Positions 34,676-42,772 of a stretch of 64,000 nt of DNA are shown in pieces (the first letter of the stretch is position 1; each line of letters starts with the position of its first letter). Source of the DNA: Desulfoferula mesophila (lineage in GTDB: Bacteria > Desulfobacterota > Desulfarculia > Desulfarculales > Desulfarculaceae); assembly GCF_037076455.1 (NCBI RefSeq), contig NZ_AP028679.1:759501-823500 (forward strand), written 5' to 3'. The notes below the pieces were generated by a model. It did no database searches and had not been told where the DNA came from. It saw only the letters and a program-made list of their open reading frames with translations. The position numbers and the translations under genes are program-made.

Positions 34676-36247
34676 ATGCCCATACCCAGCCATGCCCCGG
34701 TCTTGGCCGCGCCCCAAGCAACGGCGGACACCTATGCCCGCTTTCTGCGGTGGTTGGCGGGCCAGCGGGACGAGATCATAGACCAATGGGTGGAACGCCT
34801 CACCCTGATGTCGCCCTCCTACCGCCGCCGCCCCACCGCCGAGCTGTATCAGACGGTGACCGAGGCCTTCCGGGCCAACCAGCAGGCCCTGGAAAGCGGC
34901 GACCTGGGGCTCATGGACCGCTTCATCGACTTCATCACCGAAAAGCGCCTGCACGCGGGCTTTCCCCTTTCGGACGTGCAAAAGGCCTTTGAGCTGTTCC
35001 GGGAGTTGGTGATGGAGCGCCTGTGCCAGGGAGATCTGACCGGCTATTTGCCCGAGTGCCTGCCGCGCGTCAACGCCTGCCTGGCCTACACCATCCACCG
35101 CTTTTCCGACTGCTTCCAGGGCATGCACGAGCGCTATCTGCGCCAGCACGCCCACCAGCTGGAGCGCCAGGTGCACGCCCGCACCGCCGAGCTGGCCGAG
35201 AGCGAACGGCGCTACAAGACCCTGGTGGACGAGATCAACGACGGATATTTCATCATCCAGGGAGAGCGCATCGTCTTTGCCAACCAGACTTTTTGCCAGA
35301 TGCACGGGGCCGGCCTGGAGAGCGTGGTGGGGGGGCGGTTCGCCGATTTCGTGGCCCCCGAAGACCGGCCCCTGGTCATGGGCGCGGTGTGGGAGGCCTT
35401 GGCCCATCGCTCCGGCGGGGGGCAGTTGGGGTACGACCGGGCCGGTTGCCCGGCCGACCAGACGGCCACGGAGATCAAGTTCAAGGTGGTGGACCTGGGC
35501 CAGGGCCCGGTGACCATCGGGGTGTGCCGGGACATCAGTCAGCGGGTGGCCCTGGAGGCCACCATCCGGGGGCACGAACGCATGGCCTACGTGGGCAAGG
35601 TGGCCGCCTCGCTTTCCCACGAGATACGCAACCCCCTGTCCACCTGCACCCTGAACATGCTAATCCTCAAGCAGAAGCTGAACCTGGACGGCTTCGACCG
35701 CCGCCGCCTGGAGCTTACGGTGCGGGAGCTGACCCGCCTGGAGGACATCCTGCGCGAGCTCTTGGACCTGGCCCGGCCCCTGGAGCTGAACCGCCGCCCG
35801 TCCCATCTGCCCCAGGTGGCCAAGGACTGCCTGGATCTGTTGGCCGGCAAGGTGCACGCCCAGGGGATCAGTATCTACCAGCGCCACGCCCGGGGCCTGC
35901 CCCCGGCCGAGGTGGACCCGGACAAGATCGAACAGGCCCTGTTGAACCTCTTGCTCAACGCCATCGATTCGGTGGAGACGGGGGGGCGCATCACCGTATG
36001 GACCCGGCGGGTGGCCCAAGACCGGCAAGACTGGGCCGAGCTGGGGGTGCACGACAACGGACCGGGCATCGATCCCAAGCTCAAGGAGAACCTTTTCGCT
36101 CCCTTTGCCACCAACAAGGCCCACGGCACCGGCCTGGGCCTGAGCAACGTCAAAAGGGTGGTGGAGGCCCACGGGGGCCGGGTGCTGGTCAAGAGCCGTC
36201 CCGGCCTGGGGGCAACTTTCATGATGAGGCTGCCGTGGACAAGCTGA
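34676..36247 (+). CDS. Cytoplasmic sensor histidine kinase with RsbRD-type N-terminal domain and PAS domain
   Basis: 523 residues, no membrane helix. The N-terminal ~160 residues are an all-helical RsbRD/globin-sensor-like region (AGQRDEIIDQWVERL, FRELVMERLCQGDL). A PAS domain (about 185-300), HisKA with His315 in SLSHEIRNPLST, and an ATPase domain (VHDNGPGIDPKLKENLFAPF, GTGLGLSNVKRVVEAHGG) follow. The ATG at 34676 has TGGGAG just upstream. It overlaps the sigma-54 activator gene by 13 bp, so it is the cognate kinase. Confidence 0.9.
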   Translation: MPIPSHAPVLAAPQATADTYARFLRWLAGQRDEIIDQWVERLTLMSPSYRRRPTAELYQTVTEAFRANQQALESGDLGLMDRFIDFITEKRLHAGFPLSDVQKAFELFRELVMERLCQGDLTGYLPECLPRVNACLAYTIHRFSDCFQGMHERYLRQHAHQLERQVHARTAELAESERRYKTLVDEINDGYFIIQGERIVFANQTFCQMHGAGLESVVGGRFADFVAPEDRPLVMGAVWEALAHRSGGGQLGYDRAGCPADQTATEIKFKVVDLGQGPVTIGVCRDISQRVALEATIRGHERMAYVGKVAASLSHEIRNPLSTCTLNMLILKQKLNLDGFDRRRLELTVRELTRLEDILRELLDLARPLELNRRPSHLPQVAKDCLDLLAGKVHAQGISIYQRHARGLPPAEVDPDKIEQALLNLLLNAIDSVETGGRITVWTRRVAQDRQDWAELGVHDNGPGIDPKLKENLFAPFATNKAHGTGLGLSNVKRVVEAHGGRVLVKSRPGLGATFMMRLPWTS

Positions 36248-37593
36248 ACGAGATACTGCTCATCGAGGACGACCACGCCCTGCGCGAATCCCTGGAGATG
36301 TTTCTGCAGGAAAAGGGCTGCCGGGTGAAAAGCGTGGGCAGCGGCGAGGAGGGCCTGCGCCTGTGGCGGGAAATCTCGCCCCAGGTGATCATTCTGGACG
36401 TGCGCCTGCCGGACATCTCGGGCCTGGAGATGTTGCCGCGCATCACCCGCCAGGACCCGGAGGTCAAGGTCATCGTCATCACCGCCTTCCACGACATGGA
36501 GACCACCATCGAGGCCATGCGCCTGGGGGCCTACGACTATCTGCGCAAGCCCATCAAGGTGGACGAGCTGGACCGGGCGGTGGACAAGGCCATGCACATC
36601 GCGGTGGCTACCCGGGACAGCCGCCCGGTGGTGGGCCACGACCAGCCTCCGGACCCGCGCAACCGCATCATCGGCGACACCCCGGCCATGCACGCCATCT
36701 ACAAGACCATCGGCCTGCTCTCGCGCAACCAGGCCTCGGTGCTCATCATGGGCGAGACCGGCTGCGGCAAGGAGCTGATCGCCCGGGTGATCCACGACTC
36801 CTCGCCCAACCGGGAGGAGCCCTTTGTCACCGTGGACTGCACCACCCTGCTGGACAACCTGTTGGAGTCGGAGCTGTTCGGCCACGAGCGGGGGGCTTTC
36901 ACCGGCGCGGTGGAGACCAAGCTGGGCCGCCTGGAGCTGGCCGGCAAAGGCACCATTTTTTTTGACGAGGTGGGCGATCTGCCCCTGCCTTTGCAGGCCA
37001 AGCTGCTCAGGTTTCTGGAATACCGCGAGTTCACCCCGGTGGGCAGCAACCGGGTGCACCGCTCCCAGGCCCGCATCATCGCGGCCACCAACCAGGATCT
37101 GGAGGCCATGGTCCAGGCCAAGAGCTTCCGCCAGGATCTGATGTTCCGCCTCAAGGTGGTGAGCATCAAGGTGCCTCCCTTGCGGCGGCGCCTGGCCGAC
37201 CTGCCCGAGCTGGTGCAGTTTTTTCTGTTCCAGATAAACCGGGAGCTCAACACCCGGGTGAGCCGGGTGGAAGAGGCGGCCTTGGAGCGCCTGAGGGCCC
37301 ATCCCTGGCCGGGCAACGTGCGCGAGCTACGCAACGTGCTGACCAAGGCGGCCCTGGAGTCGCGCGGGGCGGTGTTGTTGGCCGAGGCGGTGGACGCGGC
37401 CCTGGACGCCGCCGGGGCGGCGCTTCCCCCCGAGGCGGCCCTGCGCAGTCTGGACGAGATGGAGCAGGAGCATATCGCCAGCACCCTGGACCAGACCGAA
37501 TGGAACATCTCCGCCGCCGCCCGCTCCCTGGGCATGTCGCGCCCCACCCTGCGCAAACGCATGGCCCGCTACGGCCTCAAACGCCCGGTCTGA
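36235..37593 (+). CDS. NtrC-family sigma-54-dependent response regulator
   Basis: 452 residues from GTG at 36235. The receiver domain carries Asp55 in VIILDVRLPDISG. The AAA+ domain has Walker A GETGCGKE (about 173) and the sigma-54 contact loop GAFTGA (220-225). The Fis-type helix-turn-helix at the C-terminus reads NISAAARSLGMSRPTLRKRM. All key residues are present, so it should be active. Two palindromes and a near-consensus -24/-12 promoter lie just downstream of it, making the following ABC operon its likely target. Confidence 0.93.
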   Translation: MDKLNEILLIEDDHALRESLEMFLQEKGCRVKSVGSGEEGLRLWREISPQVIILDVRLPDISGLEMLPRITRQDPEVKVIVITAFHDMETTIEAMRLGAYDYLRKPIKVDELDRAVDKAMHIAVATRDSRPVVGHDQPPDPRNRIIGDTPAMHAIYKTIGLLSRNQASVLIMGETGCGKELIARVIHDSSPNREEPFVTVDCTTLLDNLLESELFGHERGAFTGAVETKLGRLELAGKGTIFFDEVGDLPLPLQAKLLRFLEYREFTPVGSNRVHRSQARIIAATNQDLEAMVQAKSFRQDLMFRLKVVSIKVPPLRRRLADLPELVQFFLFQINRELNTRVSRVEEAALERLRAHPWPGNVRELRNVLTKAALESRGAVLLAEAVDAALDAAGAALPPEAALRSLDEMEQEHIASTLDQTEWNISAAARSLGMSRPTLRKRMARYGLKRPV

Positions 37594-37601
37594 TCCCCCA
37601 C

Positions 37602-37644
37602 CTGGAAAGCCCTTTTCCAGCCCCCCGGTAAAGCCCTTTTCCAG
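37602..37644 (+). promoter_or_regulatory. Paired upstream activator sites (putative NtrC-type enhancer)
   Basis: A perfect palindrome with 7-bp arms CTGGAAA/TTTCCAG (37602-37620) is followed by a variant CGGTAAA/TTTCCAG (37626-37644). The sites are offset by 24 bp and lie 95-140 bp upstream of the -24/-12 promoter, the usual geometry for an activator dimer pair. Confidence 0.6.
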
Positions 37645-37738
37645 CGCCGCTGACCGCCTTCGCGCACCGGCCGGGGCATTGGGCCCATTTGTCCATGATA
37701 GCGGGGCCTTGGGACGATCACACCCCGGAGGCCTGTCC

Positions 37739-37754
37739 CGGCACGGGCCTTGCA
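37739..37754 (+). promoter_or_regulatory. Sigma-54 (-24/-12) promoter of the Fis-HTH/ABC operon
   Basis: CGGCACG-GGCC-TTGCA matches the sigma-54 consensus TGGCACG-N4-TTGCW at 15 of 16 positions, with the invariant GG and GC correctly spaced. It lies 43 nt upstream of the small Fis-type gene and directly downstream of a gene for a sigma-54 activator. Confidence 0.8.
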
Positions 37755-37796
37755 GCACAGCAAGTGTGCAGATCCATCACTATTCGGTGAACGTGC

Positions 37797-38015
37797 ATGA
37801 ACCAGACCCGAACCCTACAAGACGCACGCCAAAGATATATCCGCAAAGTGCTGGCCCACACCAAGGGTGACCTGGAGCAGGCCAGCCGCATCCTGGGAAT
37901 CACTCCGGCGGCCTTGAGCAACTTGCTGCGCCAATCGGAGACCCCGCCGTCCGGGGAGGGAAAGCGGTCTTTGTCTGAACCCAAACAAGGGTGGAAGCAT
38001 GAAAAAGAAACTTAG
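37797..38015 (+). CDS. Stand-alone Fis-type helix-turn-helix protein (72 aa)
   Basis: 72 residues. Residues about 12-47 (YIRKVLAHTKGDLEQASRIL and GITPAALSNLLR) form a Fis-family (HTH_8) DNA-binding motif like the one at the end of NtrC-type activators, with no AAA+ or receiver domain. It is the first gene after the sigma-54 promoter and its end overlaps the substrate-binding-protein start by 17 bp. It may bind the same or related sites as the activator and tune the operon. The ribosome-binding site is weak. Confidence 0.65.
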   Translation: MNQTRTLQDARQRYIRKVLAHTKGDLEQASRILGITPAALSNLLRQSETPPSGEGKRSLSEPKQGWKHEKET

Positions 38016-39276
38016 GTTGTTCGTGGCGCTGGCGGCGATGCTGGCCCTGTTGGTGCCGGCCGGCGCGGCCCTGGCCGCCGATCCCATCGTGATCGGTTGC
38101 CCCTTGTCCACCGCCTTCCTCTATGGCTGGGACGCCGAGCGGGCGGTCAAGCTGGCGGTGGAGGAGATCAACGCCGCCGGCGGGGTGAAGGTGGGCGGCG
38201 AGATGCGCCCCTTCAAGGTGGAGGTTATCGACACGCGCGATTTGGAGCCCGGCGTGCCGGTGAGCGAGGCCCTGATGGGGGTGGAAAAGCTCATCCTGGA
38301 AAAGCACGCCAACTTCCTCATCGGCGGCCCGGTGCGCTCCGAGGCGGCCCTGGCGGCCATGGCTCTTTTAAGCAAGCACAAGATGATCTCCATCCTCACC
38401 ACCGGGGCCCTGACCCCCAAATACCACGCCACGGTGGCCAAGAACCCCGAGAAGTTCAAGTACCTGTTCCGCATCTCCGGCGAAGTGGTGTGGATGCTCA
38501 AGGGCGAGATGATCCCGGCCCTGGTGGCCGTGGGCAAGGAGTACAAGCTAAAGAGCATGTACATCATGGTCCAGGACGTGGCCTGGGCCCGCGCCCTGGG
38601 TGATCTCATCGGCAAGATCATGACCAAGCAGGGCTGGCAGGTGATGGGCCACAACGTCTACCCCACGGGCACCACTGATTATTCGATGGGCCTGGTGGAG
38701 GCCAAGAAAAAGGGCGCCCAGGTGCTGGTGCTGGCCATGGACATGCCCGAGAGCGCCGTCCTGCTCAAGCAGTGGTACGACATGAAGGTCCCGGCCCTGC
38801 CCTTCGGCACGGTGCTGGCGGCGGCCGAGCAGCCCGGTTTCTGGAAGGCCACCGAGGGCAAGGGTGAGTACACCCTGGCCAGCGTGGTCAACGCGGGCAA
38901 CGCCCCCAGCAACGCCACTCCCTGGACCATGAAGTTCGTCAACGCCTACCAGAAGAAGTACGGCGTGGAGCCCGAGGGCTACGGCACCTCCTCCAGCTAC
39001 ATGGCCGTCTACGTGCTCAAGGACGCCATCGAGCGGGCGGGCACCCTCAACTCCGACAAGGTGGCCAAGGCCATCGAGCAGACCGACATGATGGGCGTGT
39101 ACGGGCGCATCCGCTTCGATCCCAAGTCCCACCAGATCATCCCCTCGATAGACCCCAAGGAGGGCGCGGTGGGCACCATCTTCCAATGGCAGAAGGGCAA
39201 GCGGGTGGTGGTGTTCCCGCCCAAGATCGCCACCGGCAAGATTCTGCTGCCTCCCTGGATGAAGGCTGGCAAGTAG
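37999..39276 (+). CDS. Branched-chain-amino-acid-type ABC transporter substrate-binding protein
   Basis: 425 residues. The signal peptide (MKKKLRLFVALAAMLALLVP, cleavage near ALA-ADP) is followed by a type I periplasmic binding fold (IVIGCPLSTAFLYGWDAERA, AVEEINAAGGVKVGG). Members of this family bind branched-chain amino acids but also aromatic acids, urea and other organic solutes. The CoA ligase at the end of the operon favours a carboxylic acid. The ATG is preceded by GTGGAAGC-type purines and overlaps the Fis-HTH gene. Confidence 0.9.
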   Translation: MKKKLRLFVALAAMLALLVPAGAALAADPIVIGCPLSTAFLYGWDAERAVKLAVEEINAAGGVKVGGEMRPFKVEVIDTRDLEPGVPVSEALMGVEKLILEKHANFLIGGPVRSEAALAAMALLSKHKMISILTTGALTPKYHATVAKNPEKFKYLFRISGEVVWMLKGEMIPALVAVGKEYKLKSMYIMVQDVAWARALGDLIGKIMTKQGWQVMGHNVYPTGTTDYSMGLVEAKKKGAQVLVLAMDMPESAVLLKQWYDMKVPALPFGTVLAAAEQPGFWKATEGKGEYTLASVVNAGNAPSNATPWTMKFVNAYQKKYGVEPEGYGTSSSYMAVYVLKDAIERAGTLNSDKVAKAIEQTDMMGVYGRIRFDPKSHQIIPSIDPKEGAVGTIFQWQKGKRVVVFPPKIATGKILLPPWMKAGK

Positions 39277-39302
39277 CTTTGGCCCGCACCTTATGAACCC
39301 AC

Positions 39303-39336
39303 GGCGCACCGGCCCACTAGACCGGGCCGGTGCGCC
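39303..39336 (+). other. Intercistronic stem-loop after the binding-protein gene
   Basis: Perfect 13-bp stem GGCGCACCGGCCC/GGGCCGGTGCGCC between the binding protein and the first permease gene, without a T run. It probably protects the upstream mRNA or lowers read-through, so that more binding protein than permease is made. Confidence 0.6.
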
Positions 39337-39358
39337 TCAAGCAAGGGCATAAGCTCAT

Positions 39359-40225
39359 ATGGACATATTGATCTACGGGTTCATCAACAGCGCCACCCTG
39401 GCCCTGATGGCCTTGGGCTTCACCCTGGTCTACGGGGTCAGCCGCCTGCCCAACTTCGCCCATGGCGCCCTGTACGTGCTGGCCGGCTACATCTGCTGGT
39501 TGTTGCTCAATCGGCTGGGCCTGCCTTATATCCTGGCCATCGCCCTGGCCCTGGCCTTTGTGGCCGTGGTGGGCGGGGCCATGTACCAGCTCATCCTGGT
39601 GCGCATCCGGGGCATGTCCATCAGCGAGATCATCGCCTCCTACGCCATCGGCCTGGCTATTTTGGAAGGCCTGCGCTGGGGCGGGCTCAAGGGCGGCACC
39701 TTCACCCTGTCCGCCTTTCTGGAGGGCAGCGTGGACCTCTTGGGCGTGTCGGTGGATTTCCAGCGCATCCTGGTGGTGGTGCTGGGCGCCTTGCTGGTGG
39801 GCCTACTCTATTTCTTCGTCAATCACACCCGTTTGGGCCTGGCGCTCAAGGGCATGGCCCAGGACGAGCGGGCCGCCCTGACCCTGGGCATAGACAGCGA
39901 CCGCATGGCCGTGGCCTCCATGGCCCTGGGCTCGCTGAGCGCGGCGGTGGCCGCCCTGATCCTGCTGCCCCTGGGCAGCATCGTGGTGGAGGCCGGCTAT
40001 CACGTGCTGATCATGGCCGTGGCCGTGTGCATCGTGGGCGGCCTGGGCTCCTGGACCGGGGCCATCCTGGCCAGCTTCGTCATCGGCTTCGCCCAGATCC
40101 TCACCACGGTCTACCTGGGGGCCCACTTCCAGGTGGTGGTGGCCATCCTGGCCATCATCCTCACCCTGATCCTTCGGCCCTCGGGCCTGTTCGGCAAACA
40201 AAAAGAACTGGAAGAGAGGGTCTAG
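39359..40225 (+). CDS. Branched-chain-type ABC transporter permease (LivH family)
   Basis: 288 residues with about eight membrane helices. Family motifs are ALGFTLVYGVSRLPNFAHGA near the N-terminus, ALTLGIDSDRMAVASMALG, and GGLGSWTGAILASFVIGF, the coupling loop and final helices. It forms the membrane channel with the LivM-type permease encoded 2 nt downstream. Confidence 0.93.
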   Translation: MDILIYGFINSATLALMALGFTLVYGVSRLPNFAHGALYVLAGYICWLLLNRLGLPYILAIALALAFVAVVGGAMYQLILVRIRGMSISEIIASYAIGLAILEGLRWGGLKGGTFTLSAFLEGSVDLLGVSVDFQRILVVVLGALLVGLLYFFVNHTRLGLALKGMAQDERAALTLGIDSDRMAVASMALGSLSAAVAALILLPLGSIVVEAGYHVLIMAVAVCIVGGLGSWTGAILASFVIGFAQILTTVYLGAHFQVVVAILAIILTLILRPSGLFGKQKELEERV

Positions 40226-40227
40226 CC

Positions 40228-41250
40228 ATGGCCAAGGCACAAGAATCAAGGCGCAAGGAACGTCTGGACCGCGGGGTCAAGGTGCGCTCCGACGGGGTCT
40301 ACGCCGTGGCCTCCTGGCGGGAGATGGCCTTCCTTTTGGGGCCGCGCCTGTTGTTGATCGTGGGTCTGCTCGTCATGCCCCTGGTGCTCATGCCCTCGCC
40401 CTATTGGCAAAAGGTGCTCACCATCATCTGCATCTATTCCCTTTTGGCCATAGGCTTCGATTTCCTGGCCCATTACGTGGGCCTGGTCAGCCTGGGCGGG
40501 GCGCTCTACATCGGGGTGGGGGCCTATATCTCGGCCCTGCTGAACACCGAGATGGGCCTGCCCATTTGGGCCACCATCCCCCTGGCCACGGTGTTGGGGG
40601 GCGGGGTGTGCACCGTGCTGCTCTGGCCCTGCCTGCCGCTCAGGGGGGTCTACTTCGCCATCGTCAGCCTGATGTTTCCCCTGCTGGCCGCCCGGCTCAT
40701 CGAGGCCTTTGACGTTTTCGGAGGCACCGACGGCATCATGGGCCTGGACGGTTTTCCCAACCGCTGGAGCGAGATGTACGTGCTGATCATCTGCCTGCTC
40801 CTGGTCCTGTTCGCTCTCCGGCGGCTGGTCAACGAGGACGTGGGCCTGGTGTTCCGCGGGGTAAAGGACAACGACCAGGCGGTGAAAGCCAGCGGCATCG
40901 ACATCACCACCTATAAGGCGCTGGGGGTGTTCATCGCCTCCTCGTTGGGCTGCCTGGGCGGGGCCTCGTTGGCCCACATCTACATGTGGGCGGGCATCAG
41001 CCAGTTCGCCCTGGACTTTTCCATCATCCCCATCGCAGCCACGGTGGTGGGCGGGGGCGGCACCCTGGCCGGGCCGGTGATCGGCTGCCTGATCCTGGTG
41101 CCCATCTCCGAGCTTCTGCGGGACTTCGGCACTCTCCGGGTCGCGGTCTACGCCCTGATCCTCATGGGCTTCATCGTGTTCAAGAGCGAGGGGCTGATGA
41201 GCTACGGCAGCCGCAAGTACAACCAGTTCGAGCACTGGGTGGAGATCTAG
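40228..41250 (+). CDS. Branched-chain-type ABC transporter permease (LivM family)
   Basis: 340 residues starting at ATG 40228, two bases after the LivH-type stop. A hydrophilic N-terminal stretch of about 35 residues precedes ten membrane helices. Motifs include YSLLAIGFDFLAHYVGLVSL, VGAYISALL and GGGGTLAGPVIGCLILV. Second half of the permease. Confidence 0.93.
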   Translation: MAKAQESRRKERLDRGVKVRSDGVYAVASWREMAFLLGPRLLLIVGLLVMPLVLMPSPYWQKVLTIICIYSLLAIGFDFLAHYVGLVSLGGALYIGVGAYISALLNTEMGLPIWATIPLATVLGGGVCTVLLWPCLPLRGVYFAIVSLMFPLLAARLIEAFDVFGGTDGIMGLDGFPNRWSEMYVLIICLLLVLFALRRLVNEDVGLVFRGVKDNDQAVKASGIDITTYKALGVFIASSLGCLGGASLAHIYMWAGISQFALDFSIIPIAATVVGGGGTLAGPVIGCLILVPISELLRDFGTLRVAVYALILMGFIVFKSEGLMSYGSRKYNQFEHWVEI

Positions 41251-41251
41251 C

Positions 41252-42031
41252 ATGGCCGACGAGCCCATCCTTTCCGTGCGCGACGTGAACAAGACCTTCG
41301 GCGGGGTCAAGGCCCTGACCGAGGTGAGCTTCGACCTGATGCCCGGCGACATCCTGGGGGTGATCGGGCCCAACGGCAGCGGCAAGACCACTCTGGTCAA
41401 CGTGATCACCGGCTTCGTGCGGGCCGACAACGGCCAGGTGCTCTACAAGGGCAAGAACCTGGTGGGCAAGGCCCCCCACAAGATCGCCGACCAAGGGCTC
41501 ACCCGCACCTTCCAGGTGATGCGCCCCTATTTCAGCCTGCCCGCCTACAAGAACCTCATCGTGCCCCTGTTCAGCCCAAGGGCCCGGCGCACCGGCGGCT
41601 GGCGGGGCGGGGGGCGCATGGGCTCACGCGACACGGTAGCGGTGGACATCCTGGAGGAGATCGGCTTCGAGCGCGAGTCCTACGTGCCCTACAAGACCGC
41701 CTCCAGCCTGCCCACCGGCTATTTGAAGCGCCTGGAGCTGGCCCGCTGCCTGGCGCTCAGGCCCGAGGTGATCATCTGCGACGAGGTGTTTTCCGGCCTG
41801 TCCATGAGCGAGATGGCCTCCATGGTGCCCTTGATGGAAAAGCTGCAGATGGAGGGCATCACCCTGATCATGGTGGAGCACCGTTTGCGCGAGCTGTTCC
41901 GCCTGGCCAACCGGGTGATGGTTTTGAACTTCGGGGCCAAGATCGCCGAGGGCAGCCCGGCCGAGGTCATGGAAAACAAAGAGGTCAAGGAAGCCTATTT
42001 CGGCTCCGAGGAGGTCTTCAGCTATGTTTGA
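41252..42031 (+). CDS. Branched-chain-type ABC transporter ATP-binding protein (LivG family)
   Basis: 259 residues. Walker A is GPNGSGKTTLVNVITGF. The usual LSGGQ signature is altered here to SLPTGYLKRLELARCLAL. The Walker B region is VIICDEVFSGLSM, in which the residue after the aspartate-glutamate pair differs from most homologues, and the H-loop is MVEHR. The degenerate signature is worth noting but the fold is intact. It starts 1 nt after the permease stop and overlaps the next ATPase. Confidence 0.9.
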   Translation: MADEPILSVRDVNKTFGGVKALTEVSFDLMPGDILGVIGPNGSGKTTLVNVITGFVRADNGQVLYKGKNLVGKAPHKIADQGLTRTFQVMRPYFSLPAYKNLIVPLFSPRARRTGGWRGGGRMGSRDTVAVDILEEIGFERESYVPYKTASSLPTGYLKRLELARCLALRPEVIICDEVFSGLSMSEMASMVPLMEKLQMEGITLIMVEHRLRELFRLANRVMVLNFGAKIAEGSPAEVMENKEVKEAYFGSEEVFSYV

Positions 42032-42770
42032 GGCCCTGGGCCTGATGGTCTTCTACGAAAACATGCTGGCCCTGAACAACGTCAGCCTGGCCTGTGGCGA
42101 CAACCAGATCGTGGGCGTGTTCGGGGCCAACAGCGCGGGCAAGTCCACCCTGATGTACACCCTGAGCGGCATCATGGAGGACATCGCCAAAAAAGAGGAG
42201 ATGGCCGGCGGCGAGCGCATCACCCTCAGGGGCAGCATCAACTTTCACGGCCGGGAGATCATGCACGACAAGCCCTCGCGCCGGGCCAAGGCGGGCATAA
42301 TCCTTTGCCCCGAGCGGCGGCGCATATTCCCGGAGAGCTCGGTCATCGAGAACCTGAAGATCGGCGGCTACCTGGCCAAGCCCTCCCAGGCGGCCGAGAC
42401 CCTGGAGTACGTGTTCAAGATCTTCCCGCCGCTGACCAAGATCAAGCACCGCCTGGGCGGCTTCCTCTCCGGCGGCGAGCAACAGATGCTGGCCATCGGC
42501 CGGGCCCTCATGGCCCAGCCCAAGCTCTTGCTGTTGGACGAGCCCCTGCTGGGCCTGTCCCCGGCGATCCAGTATTGGCTGGCCAAGTCCATCAAGGAGA
42601 TCGCCGACGAGCGGGGGGTGGCCATCATCGTGGCCGAGCAATACGCCCGGCCCATCATGCCCATCATCGACTACGGCTACATCCTGGAGAACGGCTCGGC
42701 GGTGGTGGAGGGCGACAAGGATGAACTGATGAACAACCCCGACGTCAAGTCGGCCTACTTCGGGGCGTGA
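42024..42770 (+). CDS. Branched-chain-type ABC transporter ATP-binding protein (LivF family)
   Basis: 248 residues. Walker A GANSAGKSTLMYTLSG, LivF-type ICPERRRIFPESSVIENL-like segment (here ILCPERRRIFPESSVIENLK), signature LSGGEQQMLAIGRALM and Walker B LLLLDEPLLGLSP are all present. It overlaps the LivG-type gene by 8 bp and pairs with it. Confidence 0.93.
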   Translation: MFEALGLMVFYENMLALNNVSLACGDNQIVGVFGANSAGKSTLMYTLSGIMEDIAKKEEMAGGERITLRGSINFHGREIMHDKPSRRAKAGIILCPERRRIFPESSVIENLKIGGYLAKPSQAAETLEYVFKIFPPLTKIKHRLGGFLSGGEQQMLAIGRALMAQPKLLLLDEPLLGLSPAIQYWLAKSIKEIADERGVAIIVAEQYARPIMPIIDYGYILENGSAVVEGDKDELMNNPDVKSAYFGA

Positions 42771-42772
42771 GC

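Noticed and set aside
34655-34678. Sigma-54-like promoter before the soluble sensor kinase (TGGCGTTACCCCTTGCC)
   Set aside because: The distance between the GG and GC elements is 11 instead of 10, and it lies too close to the start codon.
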